A stretch of 64,000 nucleotides of DNA from the NCBI RefSeq assembly GCF_025399895.1, contig NZ_JAODUA010000004.1, positions 1-64,000 of the forward strand. Direction: 5' to 3'. The notes under the pieces were generated by a model. It searched no databases, was not told where the DNA came from, and saw only the letters and a program-made list of their open reading frames with translations. The position numbers and the translations under genes are program-made. Below, one piece after another: positions 34,901 through 48,600 of this stretch. This DNA is from Streptomyces sp. ASQP_92 (GTDB taxonomy: Bacteria > Actinomycetota > Actinomycetes > Streptomycetales > Streptomycetaceae). Each line of letters opens with the position of its first letter. The first letter of the stretch is position 1.

Positions 34901-36632
34901 AGGCGTCGACCACCAGGGCGCGCAGGGAGGCGACCTCGGCGACGCGGGCGAGGCGCTCGGCGGGCCACCGCGGGTCGAGGGGCACATAGGCGCCACCTGC
35001 GCGCAAGGCGGCCAGGGAGGCGGTGACCTGGGCCGTGGAGCGTCCGGTGAGGATGCCGACGCCGTCCTCGGCGCGGACGCCGAGCCCGGTGAGTGCCCGC
35101 GCCGTCTCGTCGCAGGCGTCGAGGAGCTGGCGGTAGGTGAGCTGTTCGCCCGCGCCGGACACCGCGATCGCGTGCGGGTGGCGGGCGGCGTGCCGGGCGA
35201 CGGCGTCGGGGACGCTCATGGCGGTCGGGTCCTGGCGGAGCGGGGCGCCGCGACCCTGGCGCAGGAGTTCGTCCCGCTCGCCGTCCAGGAGGAGGGGGAC
35301 GGTGTCGGCGCGGCGCTCGAGTCCGTCCGCCATGGTCGTCAGGAGGCGGCGCATGCGGGCGGCGATGCGGGCCACTTCGTCGCGGTCGAGTGCGGCCTCG
35401 CGGTAGCCGAAGGTGATGCGCAGGGCGTCGCCGGGAGCGATGGTGAGGGTGAGGGGGTAGTGGGCCGCGTCGGTGCCGCTGAACCCGGTGACGGCGAGGT
35501 CGGGCAGGGCCTGTTGCGCGGTGCGCAGCGCCTGGGCGTCCATCGGGTAGTTCTCGAACACGGCGAGCGTGTCGAAGAGTTCGTCCAGGCCGGTGGTCCC
35601 GCGTATCTCGGTGAGGCCCAGGTGCTGGCTGTCGAGCAGCCGACCCTGTTCCTCCTGGAGGCGGCTCAGGAGCGCGGCCAGGGTCTCGCCGGGCTCGGGG
35701 CGTAACCGGACGGGCACGGTGTTGATGAACAGCCCGACCATCGTCTCGATGCCGGGGATCTCCGGCGGGCGCCCGGAGACGGTGGTGCCGAACAGCACGT
35801 CGGGGCGGCCGGTGAGGTGTCCGAGAAGCAGCCCCCAGGCGCCCTGGACAAGGGTGTTGAGGGTCAGCCGATGGGCGCGGGCCGTCTCGCGCAGGCGGCT
35901 CGTGGTGGCCGGGTCCAGGTCGAGGACGATGGTGCGGGGGAGGTCGCCGGAGCCCGGGGCGTCTGCGCCCGTACGTCCGGCGAGCAGGGTCGGCGCCTCG
36001 ATCCCGGCCAGCGCGGCGCGCCAGGCGTCCAGGGCGGCCGGGCGGTCCTGGCCGGCCAGCCAGGCGAGATAGGTGCGGTAGGGGGCGACGCGCGGCAGGG
36101 CGCTGTCGTCGCCGTGGGCGGCGTACAGCTCGAACAGTTCGCGGACGAGCAGGGGCATCGACCAGCCGTCGAGGAGGATGTGGTGGCTCGTCATCACCAG
36201 TCGGGAGCGCCGAGGAGCTGTGCGCACCAGGGTGAAGCGCAGCAGCGGCGGGGTGGTGAGGTCGAAGCGGCGGGTCCGGTCGGCGGCGAGGAACGCGGCG
36301 AGACGTTCCTGCGCGGTGCCCGTGGCGTCCGCGGCGGTCAGGTCGAGCTCCTCCAGCGGCGCCGGCACCTCGGCGGCGACAGCCTGCACGGGTTGGTCCA
36401 GGTCCTCGTGGAGGAACCCGACCCGCAGGTTGGCGTGGCGCCGCAGCAGGCCGGCGACGGCGGCCCGCAGCGCGGTGACGCTGACGGGTCCTTCGAGGTC
36501 GAAGACGAACTGTGCGGTGTAGACGTCGACCGCGTCGGAGTCGTACAACGCGTGGAAGAGCATGCCCGCCTGCAACGGCGTCAGCGGCAGTACGTCCTCC
36601 AGTTGGAACCCGGTCACTTGCGTCCACCCCAC
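28995..36632 (-). CDS. NRPS, C-A-T-C-A-T-reductase (modules 5 and 6, release)
   Basis: A 2545-residue synthetase. Module 5: C with HHILLDGWS (about 149), the type that accepts a D-residue donor and so fits directly after the upstream epimerase; A (about 460-975) with FDASTFELW and specificity residues reading D-A-F-F-V-S-A-T-F-K; T with GGHSL (about 1014). Module 6: C with HHIAADG (about 1200); A with residues D-A-W-T-V-A-A-V-C-K, essentially the classic Phe code; T (about 2082). The last 370 residues are a thioester reductase: GASGFLG NADPH site (about 2177), a Thr-Ser in VSTTSVYAP and YAQSK catalytic Tyr/Lys (about 2332). Release should therefore be by NAD(P)H reduction to an aldehyde, or to an alcohol after a second round. 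The start overlaps the upstream gene by 19 nt, implying coupled translation. Confidence 0.93.
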   Translation of the reverse strand: MGWTQVTGFQLEDVLPLTPLQAGMLFHALYDSDAVDVYTAQFVFDLEGPVSVTALRAAVAGLLRRHANLRVGFLHEDLDQPVQAVAAEVPAPLEELDLTAADATGTAQERLAAFLAADRTRRFDLTTPPLLRFTLVRTAPRRSRLVMTSHHILLDGWSMPLLVRELFELYAAHGDDSALPRVAPYRTYLAWLAGQDRPAALDAWRAALAGIEAPTLLAGRTGADAPGSGDLPRTIVLDLDPATTSRLRETARAHRLTLNTLVQGAWGLLLGHLTGRPDVLFGTTVSGRPPEIPGIETMVGLFINTVPVRLRPEPGETLAALLSRLQEEQGRLLDSQHLGLTEIRGTTGLDELFDTLAVFENYPMDAQALRTAQQALPDLAVTGFSGTDAAHYPLTLTIAPGDALRITFGYREAALDRDEVARIAARMRRLLTTMADGLERRADTVPLLLDGERDELLRQGRGAPLRQDPTAMSVPDAVARHAARHPHAIAVSGAGEQLTYRQLLDACDETARALTGLGVRAEDGVGILTGRSTAQVTASLAALRAGGAYVPLDPRWPAERLARVAEVASLRALVVDASTRTHPWVRALGPDIAVLTVDAAGRAEEGCPPAPGPLPAVPGGDRLAYVMFTSGSTGLPKGVGVTHADITALAHDRTWANGVADAVLLHSAYVFDASTFELWAPLLTGGRVVVAPEGSLQPAVLRDLVTRHGVTAAFLTTALFNVIAEADPGALGLLRLVASGGEAAAPGVHQRLAAAHPGTVFLNAYGPTETTTFATLQHIRADDAPGQAPAIGRPLDGMRAYVLDRALRPVPAGAEGELYIAGPGVARGYLGRPDLTATRFVADPFATTGERMYRTGDLVRRDADGVLHYVARADQQIKLRGHRIEPGEIEMVLCAEPSVRSACVLVREDLPGDRTLTAYVVPAPGHLPDPGRLRAHIGRHLPAYMVPTAFHTLDEFPLTLNGKIDRAALPVPAVPAGTPGRAPGTAREEILAGLFAEVLGLPSVGVDDDFFALGGHSLLATRLVGRLRGALDTETEIRTVFDHPTVASLARALERGKRPARPALVPQARTGALPLSYAQHRLWFLHRLEGPSATYNIPFAVRLDGPLDTQALRHALHDVVGRHAALRTVFPEDENGPRQHITAPDDVSLPFTEETIGASQLPDRIGAAATEPIDIEHCLPLRATLLRLAEDAHVLVLVIHHIAADGTSLAPLGRDLATAYRARAEARTAPSWPELPVDYADYTLWQRDLLGDEHDPESLVSRQLDHWETALRGLPEMIDLPWDRPRPAAPSHAGATHDFGLDPATAQGIRDVARTSGCSVFMVLQAALAVVLSRHGAGEDIPLGTAVAGRTDAATSDLVGFFVNTLVLRTDLSGDPTFRELLDRVKEVNLSAHAHQDVPFERLVELLNPARSQNHHPLFQTMLVLQNHTHAAPLDLPGLTVGAVPTRSAVSKFDLSFTFTETPGDGGGTDAAGTGGMPAAVDYATELFDAATIRDLADRFTLLLKAITTDPDRPLHTYDILLPGERDRVAAWGSGPLEDVPAATVPALFEQRVRDTPHAPAVRDAHTTLTYAELDARADAVARHLAALGVGPEDRVAIALPRTRELVVALLGVLKAGAAYVPLDPDYPAQRLTYMLDDARPRLLLTTPEVHRRLPESAVPHLHLTDLPSTAPAAGGSPARPARDLCPEHPAYVIYTSGSTGRPKGVVVTHRGAGAMARTQIERLRVTPASRVLHMASVSFDAAFWELCMALLSGACLEIDERDALMPGPALGALIQDRGVTHLTLPPAALAVMPPGSLPAGTTLVLAGEACSPALVRAWAKDRFLVNAYGPTETTVCATMSGFQHADGPLAPDRTVPIGTPVNGTRVHVLDDRLAPVPPGVTGELYVSGEGVARGYHGRPGLTASRFVADPFDRAGGRMYRTGDLVRYTNDGELVYVSRADDQVKLRGFRIELGEIEAALTALPGVAAACAVVREDRPGDRRLVAYTVPADGTRGPDQAEVRAGLARTLPDHMIPAACVRLEALPVTPNGKIDRRALPAPDRVGPAGGRAPRNARERLLCEVFAETLGIPEVGVTDDFFALGGHSLLAVSLARRIGERCGRRLSLRALFSAPTVEGVDRLLGLAPGDEGQDGDGASDLAAEVHLAPDITSSRRRATPDPTPARRPSRPSPRPLLTGASGFLGAFLLRDLIEITDGPVDCLVRAEDEQRAAERLRANLEHYRLWDPRYADLIRPVPGDLAAPGLGLAAEDRTALARRLGPIVHNGARVNFAAGYAELRAPNVAGTEELLRLLADSASPGMHYVSTTSVYAPVDRPAPITESTPTGPADALPDGYAQSKWVAEGLVETARERGLPVTIHRPGRISGDTATGACQDRDLLWQMIKGCLQAGMVPDLESGSTDWVPVDHVSKAIAALSSTGPTAADTYHLTNPDAPTLARVFETAAAMGHELRPVSVTQWRDCVAAQEHNAAQLFLGDEPGARREATAHRSFDSTRTDKILADLGIHRPVLTDEILIRYLTYFHETGFLPGPGSGSGEAASSPLSRPVR

Positions 36633-39600
36633 TTGTTCTGAAGTCGGTCGATCTGGGCCTGGTCGAGGGAGACCAGGGGAAGGTCGGACGGTGTGTAGCC
36701 GCCCGCGTCAGGCCGCCCCGCGTGTTCGGCGATCGCGTGCAGGGCCCGGGTGAAGGCCTCGGAGAGCGCTTCGACGTCCTCCTCCTTGAGGAGGTCGCCG
36801 GGCCACGTCCAGCGGGTCACCAGGTGCGGTCCGTCCGGCCGGTCCTCGGTGTGCGCGTTGATGTCGATCACGTGGTGGACGGGCATGTCCGGGTCCTGGC
36901 TGCGCGGCCCGCCGCCGTCGAGCAGCACCTCCCAGTCGGCGTCCGCGCCCGTACCGTCGCCCGCCTTGCCGGGGGCGGTGTAGCGGCCGAGGTAGTTGAA
37001 GCCGATCTGGGGCTCGGGTGCGGCGGCCAGGCGGGAGCGGGTGGCGGGGTTGCAGTGGCGCAGCATGCCGAAGCCGACGCCGTGATCGGGGACGCCCCGC
37101 AACTGTTCCTTGACGCGTTTGAGGGCGCGCTCGACCAGAGCGGCGTCGAAGCGGGCCGGGCTGCGGGGATCGAGAGGCCCGGGGTCGAGGAGGACCGGGT
37201 AGAGGCTGGTGAACCAGCCCACCGTGCGGGACAGATCGACGTCGTCGGTGATCTGTTCGCGGCCGTGGCTCTCCAGGTGGAGCAGGACGCCGCTGGGGGT
37301 CTGCTCGGTGCCGTCGCCCGGCTCCTGTTCCGCGCGCCAGGACCGTACGGCGAGCGCCAGGCCCGTGAGCAGGACGTCGTCCACCCCTGCGTGGAAGGCG
37401 GCGGGGACCCTGGTGAGCAGGGACTTCGTGGCGTCGGTGGGCAGGTGGGTGACGAGGGTGCTGGTGCGGTCGGCGGTGTCGAGGCCCGGGTCGAGCGGCC
37501 GCCGTCCCAGGGGCGGGTCGGGGGTGTTCGTCACCGTCTCCCACAGGGCGAGTTCCGCCTCGCGTGCGGGGCTGTGCGCATGGGTGGCCAGGAGCCGCGC
37601 CCAGTGCCGGTAGGGGGTGGTGACGGCGGGCAGTGCCGCTGCCGTGGGCCGCTCGCCGTCGGGGCTCGCTCCGGTGACGATCTGCCAGGCGAGGGCCAGG
37701 TCCGAGGCGAGGATGCGCCAGGACACCGCGTCGACGGCGAGGTGGTGCACGACGAGCAGCAGCCGGCCGCGCGTGTGCGGCCCGGCGTCGGCCCAGACGG
37801 CTTCGAACACGTTCCCCTCCCCCGGCCGGAGTCGCTCGCGGGCTCCCTCGCCCGCCTCGGTGAGGGCGGCGCGGACGGCGTCGGCGTCAAGACCGGAGAC
37901 GTCGATACGGGTGAGGCGGCGTCGTGCCGTGACGCTGCCGGGCGGCAGGGCTTCGAGGATGACGTCGCCGTCGGTCGTGTGTCCGGTGCGCAGGCGGAGC
38001 ATGTCGTGGTGGTCGAGGACGTGTTGGAGGGCGGCGGCGAGGCTGTCCTCGTCCGCGCCGGCGGGGGTGCGGAGGACCCCGGACTGGTTGTAGCCGTCGG
38101 TGGCTCCGGTCCGCTCCAGGAACCAGGCGGCGATGGGGGTCGGCGGCATCGTGCCGACGCCGTCCTCGACGGGACTCGTGACGTGCCCGCCGAGCGCCTC
38201 GGCGACGGCGGCGATGGCTTCGGGTGTGCGGTGGACGAAGACGTCTCGCGGGGTGATGCCGAGGCCGGCCTCGCGCACCCTGCTGACGAGCTGGATCGAC
38301 AGGATGCTGTCGCCGCCGAGGGCGAAGAAGTCGTCGTCGGTGCGGACGGCGGAGGTGTGGAGCACGGAGGCGAACACCTCGCACAGGACGCGTTCTTGCG
38401 CGGTGCGGGGCTCCCCTCCGTGCCGCGTTGCCCGGGGCCGCTCGGGTGCGGGCAGCGCCCGCCGGTCGGCCTTGCCGTTGGGCAGAAGCGGCAGGGAGTC
38501 GAGGGCGACGAAGAGGGCGGGGACCATGTGCGGGGGCAGGGAGGAGCCGAGCCGGGCGCGCAGTTCGGCGTCGCAGGGGGTCGTATCCGGACCGCCGTCG
38601 GCCACGGTGTAGGCGACCAGGCGGCGTTCGCCGGGCCGGTCCTCACGCACGAGTACGCAGGCGGCGGCGATGCCGTCGAGGCCGGACAGGGCGGTCTCGA
38701 TCTCACCCAGCTCGATGCGGAAGCCGTTCAGCTTGACCTGGTCGTCGGCGCGGGAGACGAAGGTGAGCAGGCCCTCGGCGTCCCGCCGTACGAGGTCGCC
38801 CGTGCGGTACATGCGGCTGCCAGGGGGACCGTAGGGATCGGCGACGAACCGGGCGGCGGTCAGTCCGGGGCGGCGCAGGTAGCCGCGGGCCAGGCCGTCA
38901 CCCGCGATGTACAGCTCGCCGGTGACGCCCGGCGGCACCGGTCGCAGAGCGGCGTCCAGGACATGGGCGCGCGTGTTGTCCACGGGGCGGCCCAGCGGCA
39001 CGCTGCCCTCCCCCACCGCAGGCGGTGTCCCCACGTCCCTGTGATGGTGGGCGGTGGCGTCGATGGTGGTCTCGGTGGGGCCGTACAGGTTGTGGACCTC
39101 GACGTCCCAGGCGCTCCGGACCCGTTGGACCAGGGACGGCGGCAGGGGTTCGCCGCCGCACAGGACGGCCCGCAGGGCGAGGGGGGCCGGGTCGCGGGCG
39201 GTCTCGGTGAGGATGAGCGAGAGGTGGGAGGGTACGAACTGCGCGATCGTCGCGCCCGTGGTGCGCACGCGGTCCAGCAGCGCGGCGGGATCGTGGTTGA
39301 GGGCCGGCGGCACGGGGCAGGTCGACCCGCCGTGCAGGAGCGGCAGCCAGGTCTCCCAGACTGAGGCGTCGAAGCTCGGCGAGGTGCGGGCGAGCACCCG
39401 GTCGTCACCGGTCAGGCCGAGGTGGCCGGCCATCCACGCCATGTGGTTGACCAGTGAGGCGTGGGTGACGACGACGCCCTTGGGGCGGCCGGTGGACCCC
39501 GAGGTGTAGATGACGTATGCGGCGTCGCCGGGGTGCGGTGGCGCCCAGGGCTCCGCGGGATCGCTCGACCAGGCGGCCCGGTCGTCGAGTGCCAGGCAGG

Positions 39601-42600
39601 GCACGGAGAGACCGTGCTTCTCGGGTCGGGCACCGCTGTGGGTGAGGAGCAGGACCGGGCGTGCGTCGTCGAAGATGTACGCGACGCGCGCCTGGGGGTA
39701 GTCCAGATCGACGGGCAGATACGCGGCGCCGGCCTTGGTCACCGCCAGCATCGCCACGACGTGGTCGGCGGTGCCTTCCAGGGCGAGGGCCACCAGGTCG
39801 CCCCGCCCGACCCCCCGGTCCCGCAGGTGGTGCGCCAATCGGTCGGAGAGCGCGTCGAGTTCACCGAAGGTGAGGTCGCTGCCGCCGTCGCGTACGGCGA
39901 CCGCCCCGGGCGTCCGCTCGCACTGCGCGCGGAACGCCTCGGGCGCCGTGCGCGCCGCGACGGTGGTGACCGGGCCGTGCGCGGCTCGTTCCAGGCGCCG
40001 CAGTTCGGCGGGGTCCAGGACGTCGACGGTGTGGACGCGCCGGGACGGATCGGCGGCGAGGGTGCTCAGCAGGCGGGTCAGCCTGGCGGCGAAGGCGTGC
40101 GCGGTGGAGGGGGCGAAGAGTTCGGTGGAGAACTCCAGGACGCCTTCGAGGCCGGCGGGCCGACCTGCGTCGTCGCGCGTCTCGGAGAAGGTGAAGGTGA
40201 GGTCGAACTTGCTGATGCCGGTGTGGACGGGCTGCTCTGTCACCGCGAGGCCGGGCAGGTCCACCGTGGCGCTGGACTGGTTCTGCAGCACCAGCATGGT
40301 CTGGAACAGGGGGTGGCGGTTCTGGACCCGATCCGGGCTGAGGGCGTCCACCAGCCGCTCGAACGGAACGTCCTGGTGGGCGTAGGCGGCCAGGTCGAAC
40401 TCCCGCACCCGGTCGATCACTTCGCCGAAGGTCGGATCGCCGCTCAGGTCGGTCCGCACCACGAGGGTGTTGACGAAGAAGCCCACCAGATCGTCCAGGG
40501 CCTCATCCGTGCGCCCGGCCACCGCGGTGCCAAGGGGGATGTCCTCACCGGCGCCGTGCCGGGAAAGCAGCACCGAGAGGGCTCCTTGGAGCACCATGAA
40601 GAGGCTGGCTCCGCGGGTCCGGGCGAGGTCGGTGAGGGCCCGGTGGATCTCCGCGTCCACGTGGAAGGTGAAGGCGTCACCGCGGTGCTCCGTGACCGGA
40701 GGACGCGGCCGGTCGCAGGGCAGTTCGAGCAGGTCGGGCGCCCCGGCCAGCGCGGTGCGCCAGAACTCCAACTGCCGGGCGGCCGGGCTGGACGGGTCGT
40801 CCTCGTCGCCGAGCAGCGCACGCTGCCACAGGGTGTAGTCGGCGTACTGGACGCCGAGTTCCGTCCAGGCGGGTTCGCCGCCCCCGGCGCGGGCACGGTA
40901 GGCCTCGGCCAGGTCGCGGGCGAGCGGGGACAGGGACCAGCCGTCGCCCGCGATGTGGTGGACGAGCAGGACCAGGACGTGATCCCGGTCCCCCAGCCGC
41001 AGCAGCCGGGCCCGTACGGGAAGGTCGGTGGCGACGTCGAAGGCGTGGGCCACCTCGGCGGCCAGCACCGCGTCGAGTCGGGCCGGGTCGGTGTCGCGGG
41101 GCGTCAGGTCGAGGTCGGCGTCACCGGCGTCGCGGACCACCTGGCGCGGCACCCCGTCGGTGTCGGGGAAGACAGTGCGCAGGCTCTCGTGCCGTCCGAC
41201 GACGTCTTCGAGGGCGCGCTCCAACGCCCCGCGCTCCAGCGGACCGTTCAGGCGCAGCACGAGCGGCACGTTGTAGGTGGCGCTGGGCCCCTCGAAACGG
41301 TTGAGGAACCACAGGCGCCGCTGAGCGAAGGACAACGGCAGCGGATCGGGCCGGTCCACGATGCGCTCCAGTGGCGTCCTGGCCACTTCGGCGTCGTCCA
41401 GCACGGCGGCGAGCGCGGCCGGGGTGGGGTGCTCGAAGAGGGCCTTGACCTGGAGTTCCACCCCGAGCACGGTCCGGATGCGGGCGGTCAGGCGGGTCGC
41501 CAGCAGGGAGTGGCCGCCCAGGGCGAAGAAGTCGTCGTCGACGCCCGTCCCGGTGAGACCCAGGATGTCGGCGAAGAGTCCGCACAGGATCTCCTCGCGA
41601 GCGGTGCGGGCGGCGCGCCCGGGGGCCGACACATGATGTTCGGGCTCGGGCAGGGCGCGCCGGTCCACCTTGCCGTTGACGGTCAGCGGGAGCGCGTCGA
41701 GCAGGACGAACGCCGAAGGCACCATGTAGGCGGGCAGGGACCGGCCGACCGCCTTCGCCAGCTCGCCGGGGTCGGGGCGGGCGTCGGCGGCGGGCACCAC
41801 GTACGCGACGAGGCGCCGGTCGCCGGAGGTTTCCTCGCGGATGACGGCGAACGCGTCGGCGACGCCTTCCTGGCAGGCCAGCACACCCTCGATCTCACCG
41901 AGTTCGATGCGGTAGCCGCGCAGCTTCACCTGCCCGTCGGCGCGCGCGACGTACTCGATCCGCCCGTCGCGGGTCCACCGCACGAGGTCGCCGGTGCGGT
42001 ACATGCGGCCGCCGGCCCCGTCGAACGGGTCGGCCACGAAGCGCGTGGCGGTCAGGGACGGAAGCCCGGTGTAGCCGCGTGCCACGCCGCGCCCCGCGAG
42101 GTACAGCTCGCCCACCACCCCTGGCGGGACCGGCCCGAGGGAGCTGTCGAGTACGTACAGGCGCATGCCGTCCAGAGCGCGCCCGATGGGCGGCGGCCCG
42201 GGCGGCAGATCTGCCTCGACATGGTGGCGGGTGGCGAAGGTCGTCGTCTCGGTGGGGCCGTACACGTGCAGGACGCGCGGGCCGGGTGCGAGGCCCGCGA
42301 CACGCTGCATGGCGTCGGGGGACGCCAGTTCGCCGCCGGCGCACACGAGCCGCAGACCGGCGAAGGCACCCGGGTCGGTCTCGGCGATGACGTTGAACAG
42401 GGCGGTGGTCAGGAAGACCGCGGTCACCCCGTGCGTGTGGACGGCGTCGTCGAGGACCCTGGCCTCCAGCACGCCGTCCGGCGCGACGACGACCCGGCCG
42501 CCGTTGAGCAGGGGGGCCCACATCTCGAAGGTGGAGGCGTCGAAGACATAGGCCGAGTGCATCAGGACCGCGTCGGCGGCGCCGCCCTGCCAGGCGGAAT

Positions 42601-45600
42601 CGGCCGCGAGCGCGATCACGTCGGCGTGGGTGACACCGACACCCTTGGGCACACCGGTCGAGCCGGACGTGAACATCACGTAGGCGAGGCTCTCCGGACG
42701 CGGCACGGCGGCCGGGAGGCGGCCCAGGTGGCCGGGCGCGCCCCGCAGGACGCGGCCAGCCCGGTCGACGACGATGACGGGCAGGCGGCGGGCCGCCGCG
42801 GTCACCCACGGGGAGGTGAGCGCGTCCTGGTCGACGACGAGGACGCGCACGTCCGCGGTTCCGGCGACCTGGTCGAGCCGTTCCTCGGGCCAGCGTGCGT
42901 CCAGCGGCACGTATGCGCCGGCCGCCCGGACGGCGCCGAGGGACACCGCCACGACACCGGGTGACCGTGAGAGCAGTACGCCGACACCTGACTCGGGGCC
43001 GACGCCGTGGCCGGTCATCGCGCAGGCCAACTCGGCGGAGATCCGGTCGAGTTCGGCATAGCTGAGGGCGGTGGTGCCGTCGGTGACGGCCACGGCATCG
43101 GGGGTGCGGCGTACCTGGGCCGCGAAGCGCGCGGGCAGGGTGTCGTCCGCGGTGTCCGCGGGCAGCGCGCGGCCGGCTCCCCAGTGCGCGATACGGGCGT
43201 GCTCCTCCCGGGACATCAGGTCGTAGGCCGCCAGCGGCCGGCCGGGGGCGGCGACGGCCTGCTCCAGCAGACGCACCAGACGGGCCGCGAAGGTCTCCGC
43301 CGTGGCCCGGTCGAACAGGGCGGTGGCGTACTCGATCCCGGCGGCCAGGCCGCCGACGTCCGGCTCCTCGGTGAACGCGAAGGTCAGGTCGAACTTGCTC
43401 AGGCCGTTGTGGACGAGGCGGTCCTCGACGGCGACGCCCGGGAAGTCGGGGCGGGCGGTCTCCTGGTTCTGCAGGACGATCATCGTCTGGAACAGGGGGT
43501 GGTGGTTGCGGGCGCGGACCGGGTTGACGCTCTCGACCAGTCGCTCGAACGGTACGTCCTGGTTCGCGTAGGCCGCCAGGTCGAACTCCCTTACCCGCTC
43601 CAGGAGTTCACGGAAGGTCGGGGCGCCGGAGAGGTCGGTGCGCAGCACGAGCGTGTTGACGAAGAATCCGACCATGTCCTCCAGAGCCTCGTCCGTGCGC
43701 CCGGCGACGGGCGAGCCGAGCGGGATGTCGTCGCCCGCGCCATGCCGGTGCAGCAGGGTGGCGATCGCCGCCTGGAGGACCATGAACAGGCTGCTGCCCG
43801 ACTCCCTCGCCAGCCGGACGAGCCCGTCGTGCAGGGCAGGGGGCACCTCGAAGGTGTGAACGGCGCCCCGCGGGTCGGTGGTGGCCGGGCGCGGCCGGTC
43901 CAGCGGCAGGTCGATCAGGCCGGGCAGACCGGCCAGGGCGGCGCGCCAGTGGTCGAGTTGCCGCCGCAGGACGCTGTGCTCCTCGATGCCGTCCCCGAGG
44001 GCGGCGTGCTGCCACAGGGTGTAGTCGGCGTACTGGAGCGCGGCGGCGGTGACGGGCTCGGGTGCGCGGCCGTCGAGCCGGGCCCGGTAGGCGTCGCCGA
44101 GGTGACGGGCGAGCGGGGCCAGGGACCAGCCGTCGCCCGCGATGTGGTGCAGGACGAGCACCAGGACGTGGCGGTCGGGTGCGCTGCGCAGGAGCAGCGC
44201 GCGCAGCGGCAGGTCCGTGACGACGTCGAACGGCTCCCGTACGGCGGCCAGAACGGCGGCCTCCAGGTCCGTGGGCGCGATGCTCACCACGGGCAGGCCG
44301 GGAGTGGCGTCGCCGGCGGCGAGGACGTGCTGGCAGGGGACGCCGTCACGTTCGGGGAAGACGGTGCGCAGCGTCTCGTGCCGCGCCACGACGTCACCCA
44401 GTGCGGCGCGCAGGGCATCGGTGTCCAGCGGGCCCGCGAGTTGGAGGACCAGCGGGATGTTGTAGGTGGAGCTGGGCCCTTCGAACCGGTTGAGGAACCA
44501 CAGCCGTTGCTGCGCGGGAGACAGCGGCATCGGGTCGGGCCGCTCCGTCGCGGGCACGACGGCCGGACGGGCCCGGCCCGGCGCGTCGAGGGCGCGGGCC
44601 AGGCCGGCCGCGGTCGGATGCTCGAACAGGTCCCGCACCTGCGTCTCTGCGCCCAGGACGGTGCGGACCCGGCTGACGACGCGCATGGCCAGGAGCGAGT
44701 GCCCGCCGAGGTCGAAGAAGTTGTCGTGCGGTCCGACGGCGGAGCGGCCCAGCACGTCGGCGAGGATCCCGGCCAGCAGGTCCTCCCGGAGGTCGCGCTG
44801 TGCGGGCCTCGTGGTGAGCTCGGTGTCCGGCTCGGGTTCCGGCAGGGCACGCCGGTCGACCTTCCCGTTGGGCAGGAGCGGCAGGTCGTCCAGGAGGACG
44901 ACGGCGCCGGGCACCATGTAGTGCGGGAGCGTCCGGGACAGGTCGTCGATCAGGTCGGAGGGGCGCAGGCCCGGGTCACCGGTGACGACGTAGGCGACGA
45001 GACGGCGCAGCCCGGGTACGTCCTCGCGGATCAGGGCGCGGGCGGCCGTGACACCGGGGTGCGCCAGGAGCGCGGCCTCGATCTCACCGAGCTCGATGCG
45101 GAACCCCCGCAGCTTGACCTGGTCGTCGCCGCGAGCCACGTAGTCGAGCAGGCCCTGCCGGTTCCACCGCACGAGGTCGCCCGTGCGGTACATGCGGGCA
45201 CCGGCGGCGCCGAACGGGTCGGCGACGAAGCGGGCGGCGGTCAGCCCCGGGCGGCGCAGATAGCCCCGGGCGAGGTTGGGACCGGACAGGTAGAGCTCGC
45301 CCGTGACGCCGGGCGGTACGGGTCGCAGGCTGTCGTCGAGGACGTAGGCCCGCATGGTGTCGACGGGGCGGCCGATCGGCACGGTGTCGGACGCGCCGGA
45401 GACCGCCGAAGTGCGGGCTTCGTCCCCCGGCCCGCCGTCCGCCCGGTGGGCGGTCGCGTCGATGGTCGCTTCGGTGGGGCCGTAGAGGTTGTGCACCTCG
45501 GCCCCCCACACCCCGGCGACGTGGTCGGCGATCGCGCGGGGCAGGGGTTCGCCACCGCACAGCACGGCGCGCAGGCCGGGCAGCGGCGCGGCGTGTGCCG

Positions 45601-48600
45601 CCTCGGCGAGGACGAGGCTCAGGTGCGAGGGCACGAACTGGGCGATGGTGACCCGGAATTGGCTCATCCAGGAGACGAGGGCCCTGGGATCCCGGTTGGC
45701 GTCGTGCGGCAGCACGCAGACCTCGGCGCCGTTCGTGAGCGGCAGCCACAGTTCCCACCCGGAGGCGTCGAAGCTGGTGGAGGTGCGGGCCAGGACGCGG
45801 TCGTCCGGGGTGAGCGCCAGGTGTCGAGCCATCCATTCCATGTGGTTGGCCACGGCCACGTGGGGCACGACCACCCCCTTGGGGCGGCCGGTTGACCCGG
45901 AGGTGTAGATGACGTACGCGGGGTCCGACGGGTGCGGTACGTCCGGCGGGAGCATGCCTGGGCGGACGGCGGAGTTGCCCGGGGCGTCGAGGGCGAGCCA
46001 CGGCCGGTCACCGGCCGGCAGTCCTTCGAGGAGCTCCGTCGTCGTGAGGAGCAGGGCGGGCCGGGCGTCTTCCAGCATGTGCCGGATGCGGGCGGCGGGG
46101 TACTCCGGGTCGATCGGCAGATAGGCGGCGCCGGCCCGCAGAACACCCAGCATGGCGACGACACAGTCCACGGACGCGGGCATGGCGAGCGCCACCTGGT
46201 CCTCGCGCCCCGCGCCTCTCTCGCGCACCAACTGGGCGACGGCATCGGCGCGGGCGTCGAGTTCGGCGTACGTGAGGCTCGTGTGGGCGTCGCGCACCGC
46301 GACCGCGAGCGGGGAGCGCTCGGCCCACTCCCGGACCGCTTCGGGTACGGTCCGGGCCGGCACGGGGCGCTCCGTTCCGCGCCCCTGGGCGAAGAGGCGG
46401 TGCCGCTCGCCGGGGGCGAGCGGGTCGAGGTCACCGACCGGCCGGTCGGGGTCGGTCACGGCCTGGGTGAGGATGCGGGCGAAGCGCTCGCACAGGGCGC
46501 GGGCCGTGGCGGCGTCGAAGAGGTCGGTGGCGTACTCCAGGTATCCGCCGATGCCGGCCGGGGAGCCGGCCGGCCCGCGCTCGCCGGGTCCTGCGGTCTC
46601 GACTGCTTCTACGGGCTCTACGGTCTCTACGGTCTCGACGAGCGAGAACGTCAGGTCGAACTTGCTGATGCCGGTGTGGCGGGACCGGTCCTGGACGCGC
46701 ACGCCGGGCAGGTCGAGGGCCACCCGTTCCTGGTTCTGGAGGACCAGCATGGTCTGGAACAGCGGGTGGTGGTCGCCGGACCGCTCGGGGTTGATCTCCT
46801 CCACGAGCCGTTCGAAGGGGATGTCACTGCGACTGAGGGCGGCGATGTCGAACTGCTTCACCCGGTCGAGCAGCGCGCGAAAGGTGGGTGCGCCGGACAG
46901 GTCGGTGCGCAGGACGACGGTGTTCACGAAGAATCCGACCAGATCGTGGAGCGCCTCGTCGGTGCGCCCGGCCACCGCGGTGCCCAGCGGGATGTCCGTA
47001 CCGGCGCCATGGGCGTGCAGGGTGACGGCGAGAGCGGCCTGGAGCACCATGAACGGGGTGCAGCCGGTGTCACGAGCGAGCCGGACGAGGGCGCTGTGCG
47101 CGGCTGCGGGCAGTTCGAACGGGACGGCGTCTCCCCGGTGGCTCGGCACAGCGGGCCGCAGCCGGTCGAGGGGCAGTTCGAGCAGGTTCGGGGCCCCTCG
47201 CAGTGCTTCGCGCCAGAAGGCGAGCTGCCGGGCGGCCAGGCTTTCGGGGTCGTCGATGTCGCCCAGCAGCGCGCGCTGCCATAACGCGTAGTCGGCGTAC
47301 TGCACCGTCAGCGCGGGCTGGTCGGGCGTGCCCGTGCCCGCACTCCTGGCCCGGTAGGCGGCGCCGAGATCGCGGCTGAGCGGGGCGAGGGACCAGCCGT
47401 CGGCGACGACGTGGTGCAGGACGAGGACCAGGATGTGCCGGTCGGCGGACGGCCGGAGCAGGTGGGCGCGGACGGGGACATCGCCGTCGAGGTCGAAGGG
47501 CGCGGCGGTCAGGCGGCGCACCGTCTCCTCCACCCAGGTGTCGGCGGCCTGTCCGGCGGCCGGCAGCTCGATGGTCAGTGGGGCGAGCCTGGCGGCCGCG
47601 CTCACGTCGAGGATCTGCTGGTGGGGGACGCCATCCCGTTCGGCGAAGACGGTGCGCAGGCTTTCGTGCCGGGCGATCACGTCGGCCAGCGCGCCGCACA
47701 GGGCGTCCGTGTCGAGCAGGCCGTCGAGCTCCAGGACGAGGGGCACGTTGTAGGTGTCATTGGGCCCCTCGACGCGGTTGAGGAACCACAGGCGCTGCTG
47801 TGCGAAGGACAGCGGGACCACTTCGGGCCGCGGCTGCGGCACGAGGGCGGGGCGGGCGGCCGCGCCGGTGTCGAGGGCGACGGCCAACTGGGCGACCGTG
47901 GGGTGCTCGAAGAGGGTCCGCAGCTCGACCTCCGCGCCCAGAGCCGTCCGCACCCGGCCGGCGAGGCGGGCCGCGAGCAGCGAATGGCCGCCCAGGGAGA
48001 AGAAGTTGTCGTCCACCCCGACGGCCGGTACGCCCAGAACGTCGGCGAACAGGCCGGCCAGCACCTCCTCGTGGGCCGTCCGCGGGGCGCGGCCCGCGGA
48101 CGCGGTCACCCTGGGGACGGGGAGGGCGTTCCGGTCCACCTTGCCGTTGGCGTTCAGGGGCAGCGCGTCCAGGAGGACGAAGACGGAGGGCACCATGTAG
48201 GAGGGCAGCGCGCGTCCCACGCGGCGGGCCAGGGCGCTGTCGTCCGGACGGCAGCCGGGGCCCGGTACGACATAGGCGACGAGCCGCCGGTCGCCGGGCA
48301 CGTCCTCGCGGACCAGAACGCGGGCGGCACGCACGTCCGGGTCTGCGAGCAGGATGTTCTCGATCTCGGCGGGCTCGATGCGGTACCCGCGCAGCTTGAC
48401 CTGTCCGTCGGCGCGGCCGACGTACTCGATGTCGCCGTGCGCCGTCCAGCGTACGAGGTCGCCGGTGCGGTACATCCGGCGCCCGTGCGCGTCGTAGGGG
48501 TCGGCGACGAACCGGGTGGCGGTCAGCGCGGGCCGGCCCTGGTAGCCGCGGGCGACGCCGAGACCGCTCACGTACAACTCCCCCACGACACCGGGCGGAA

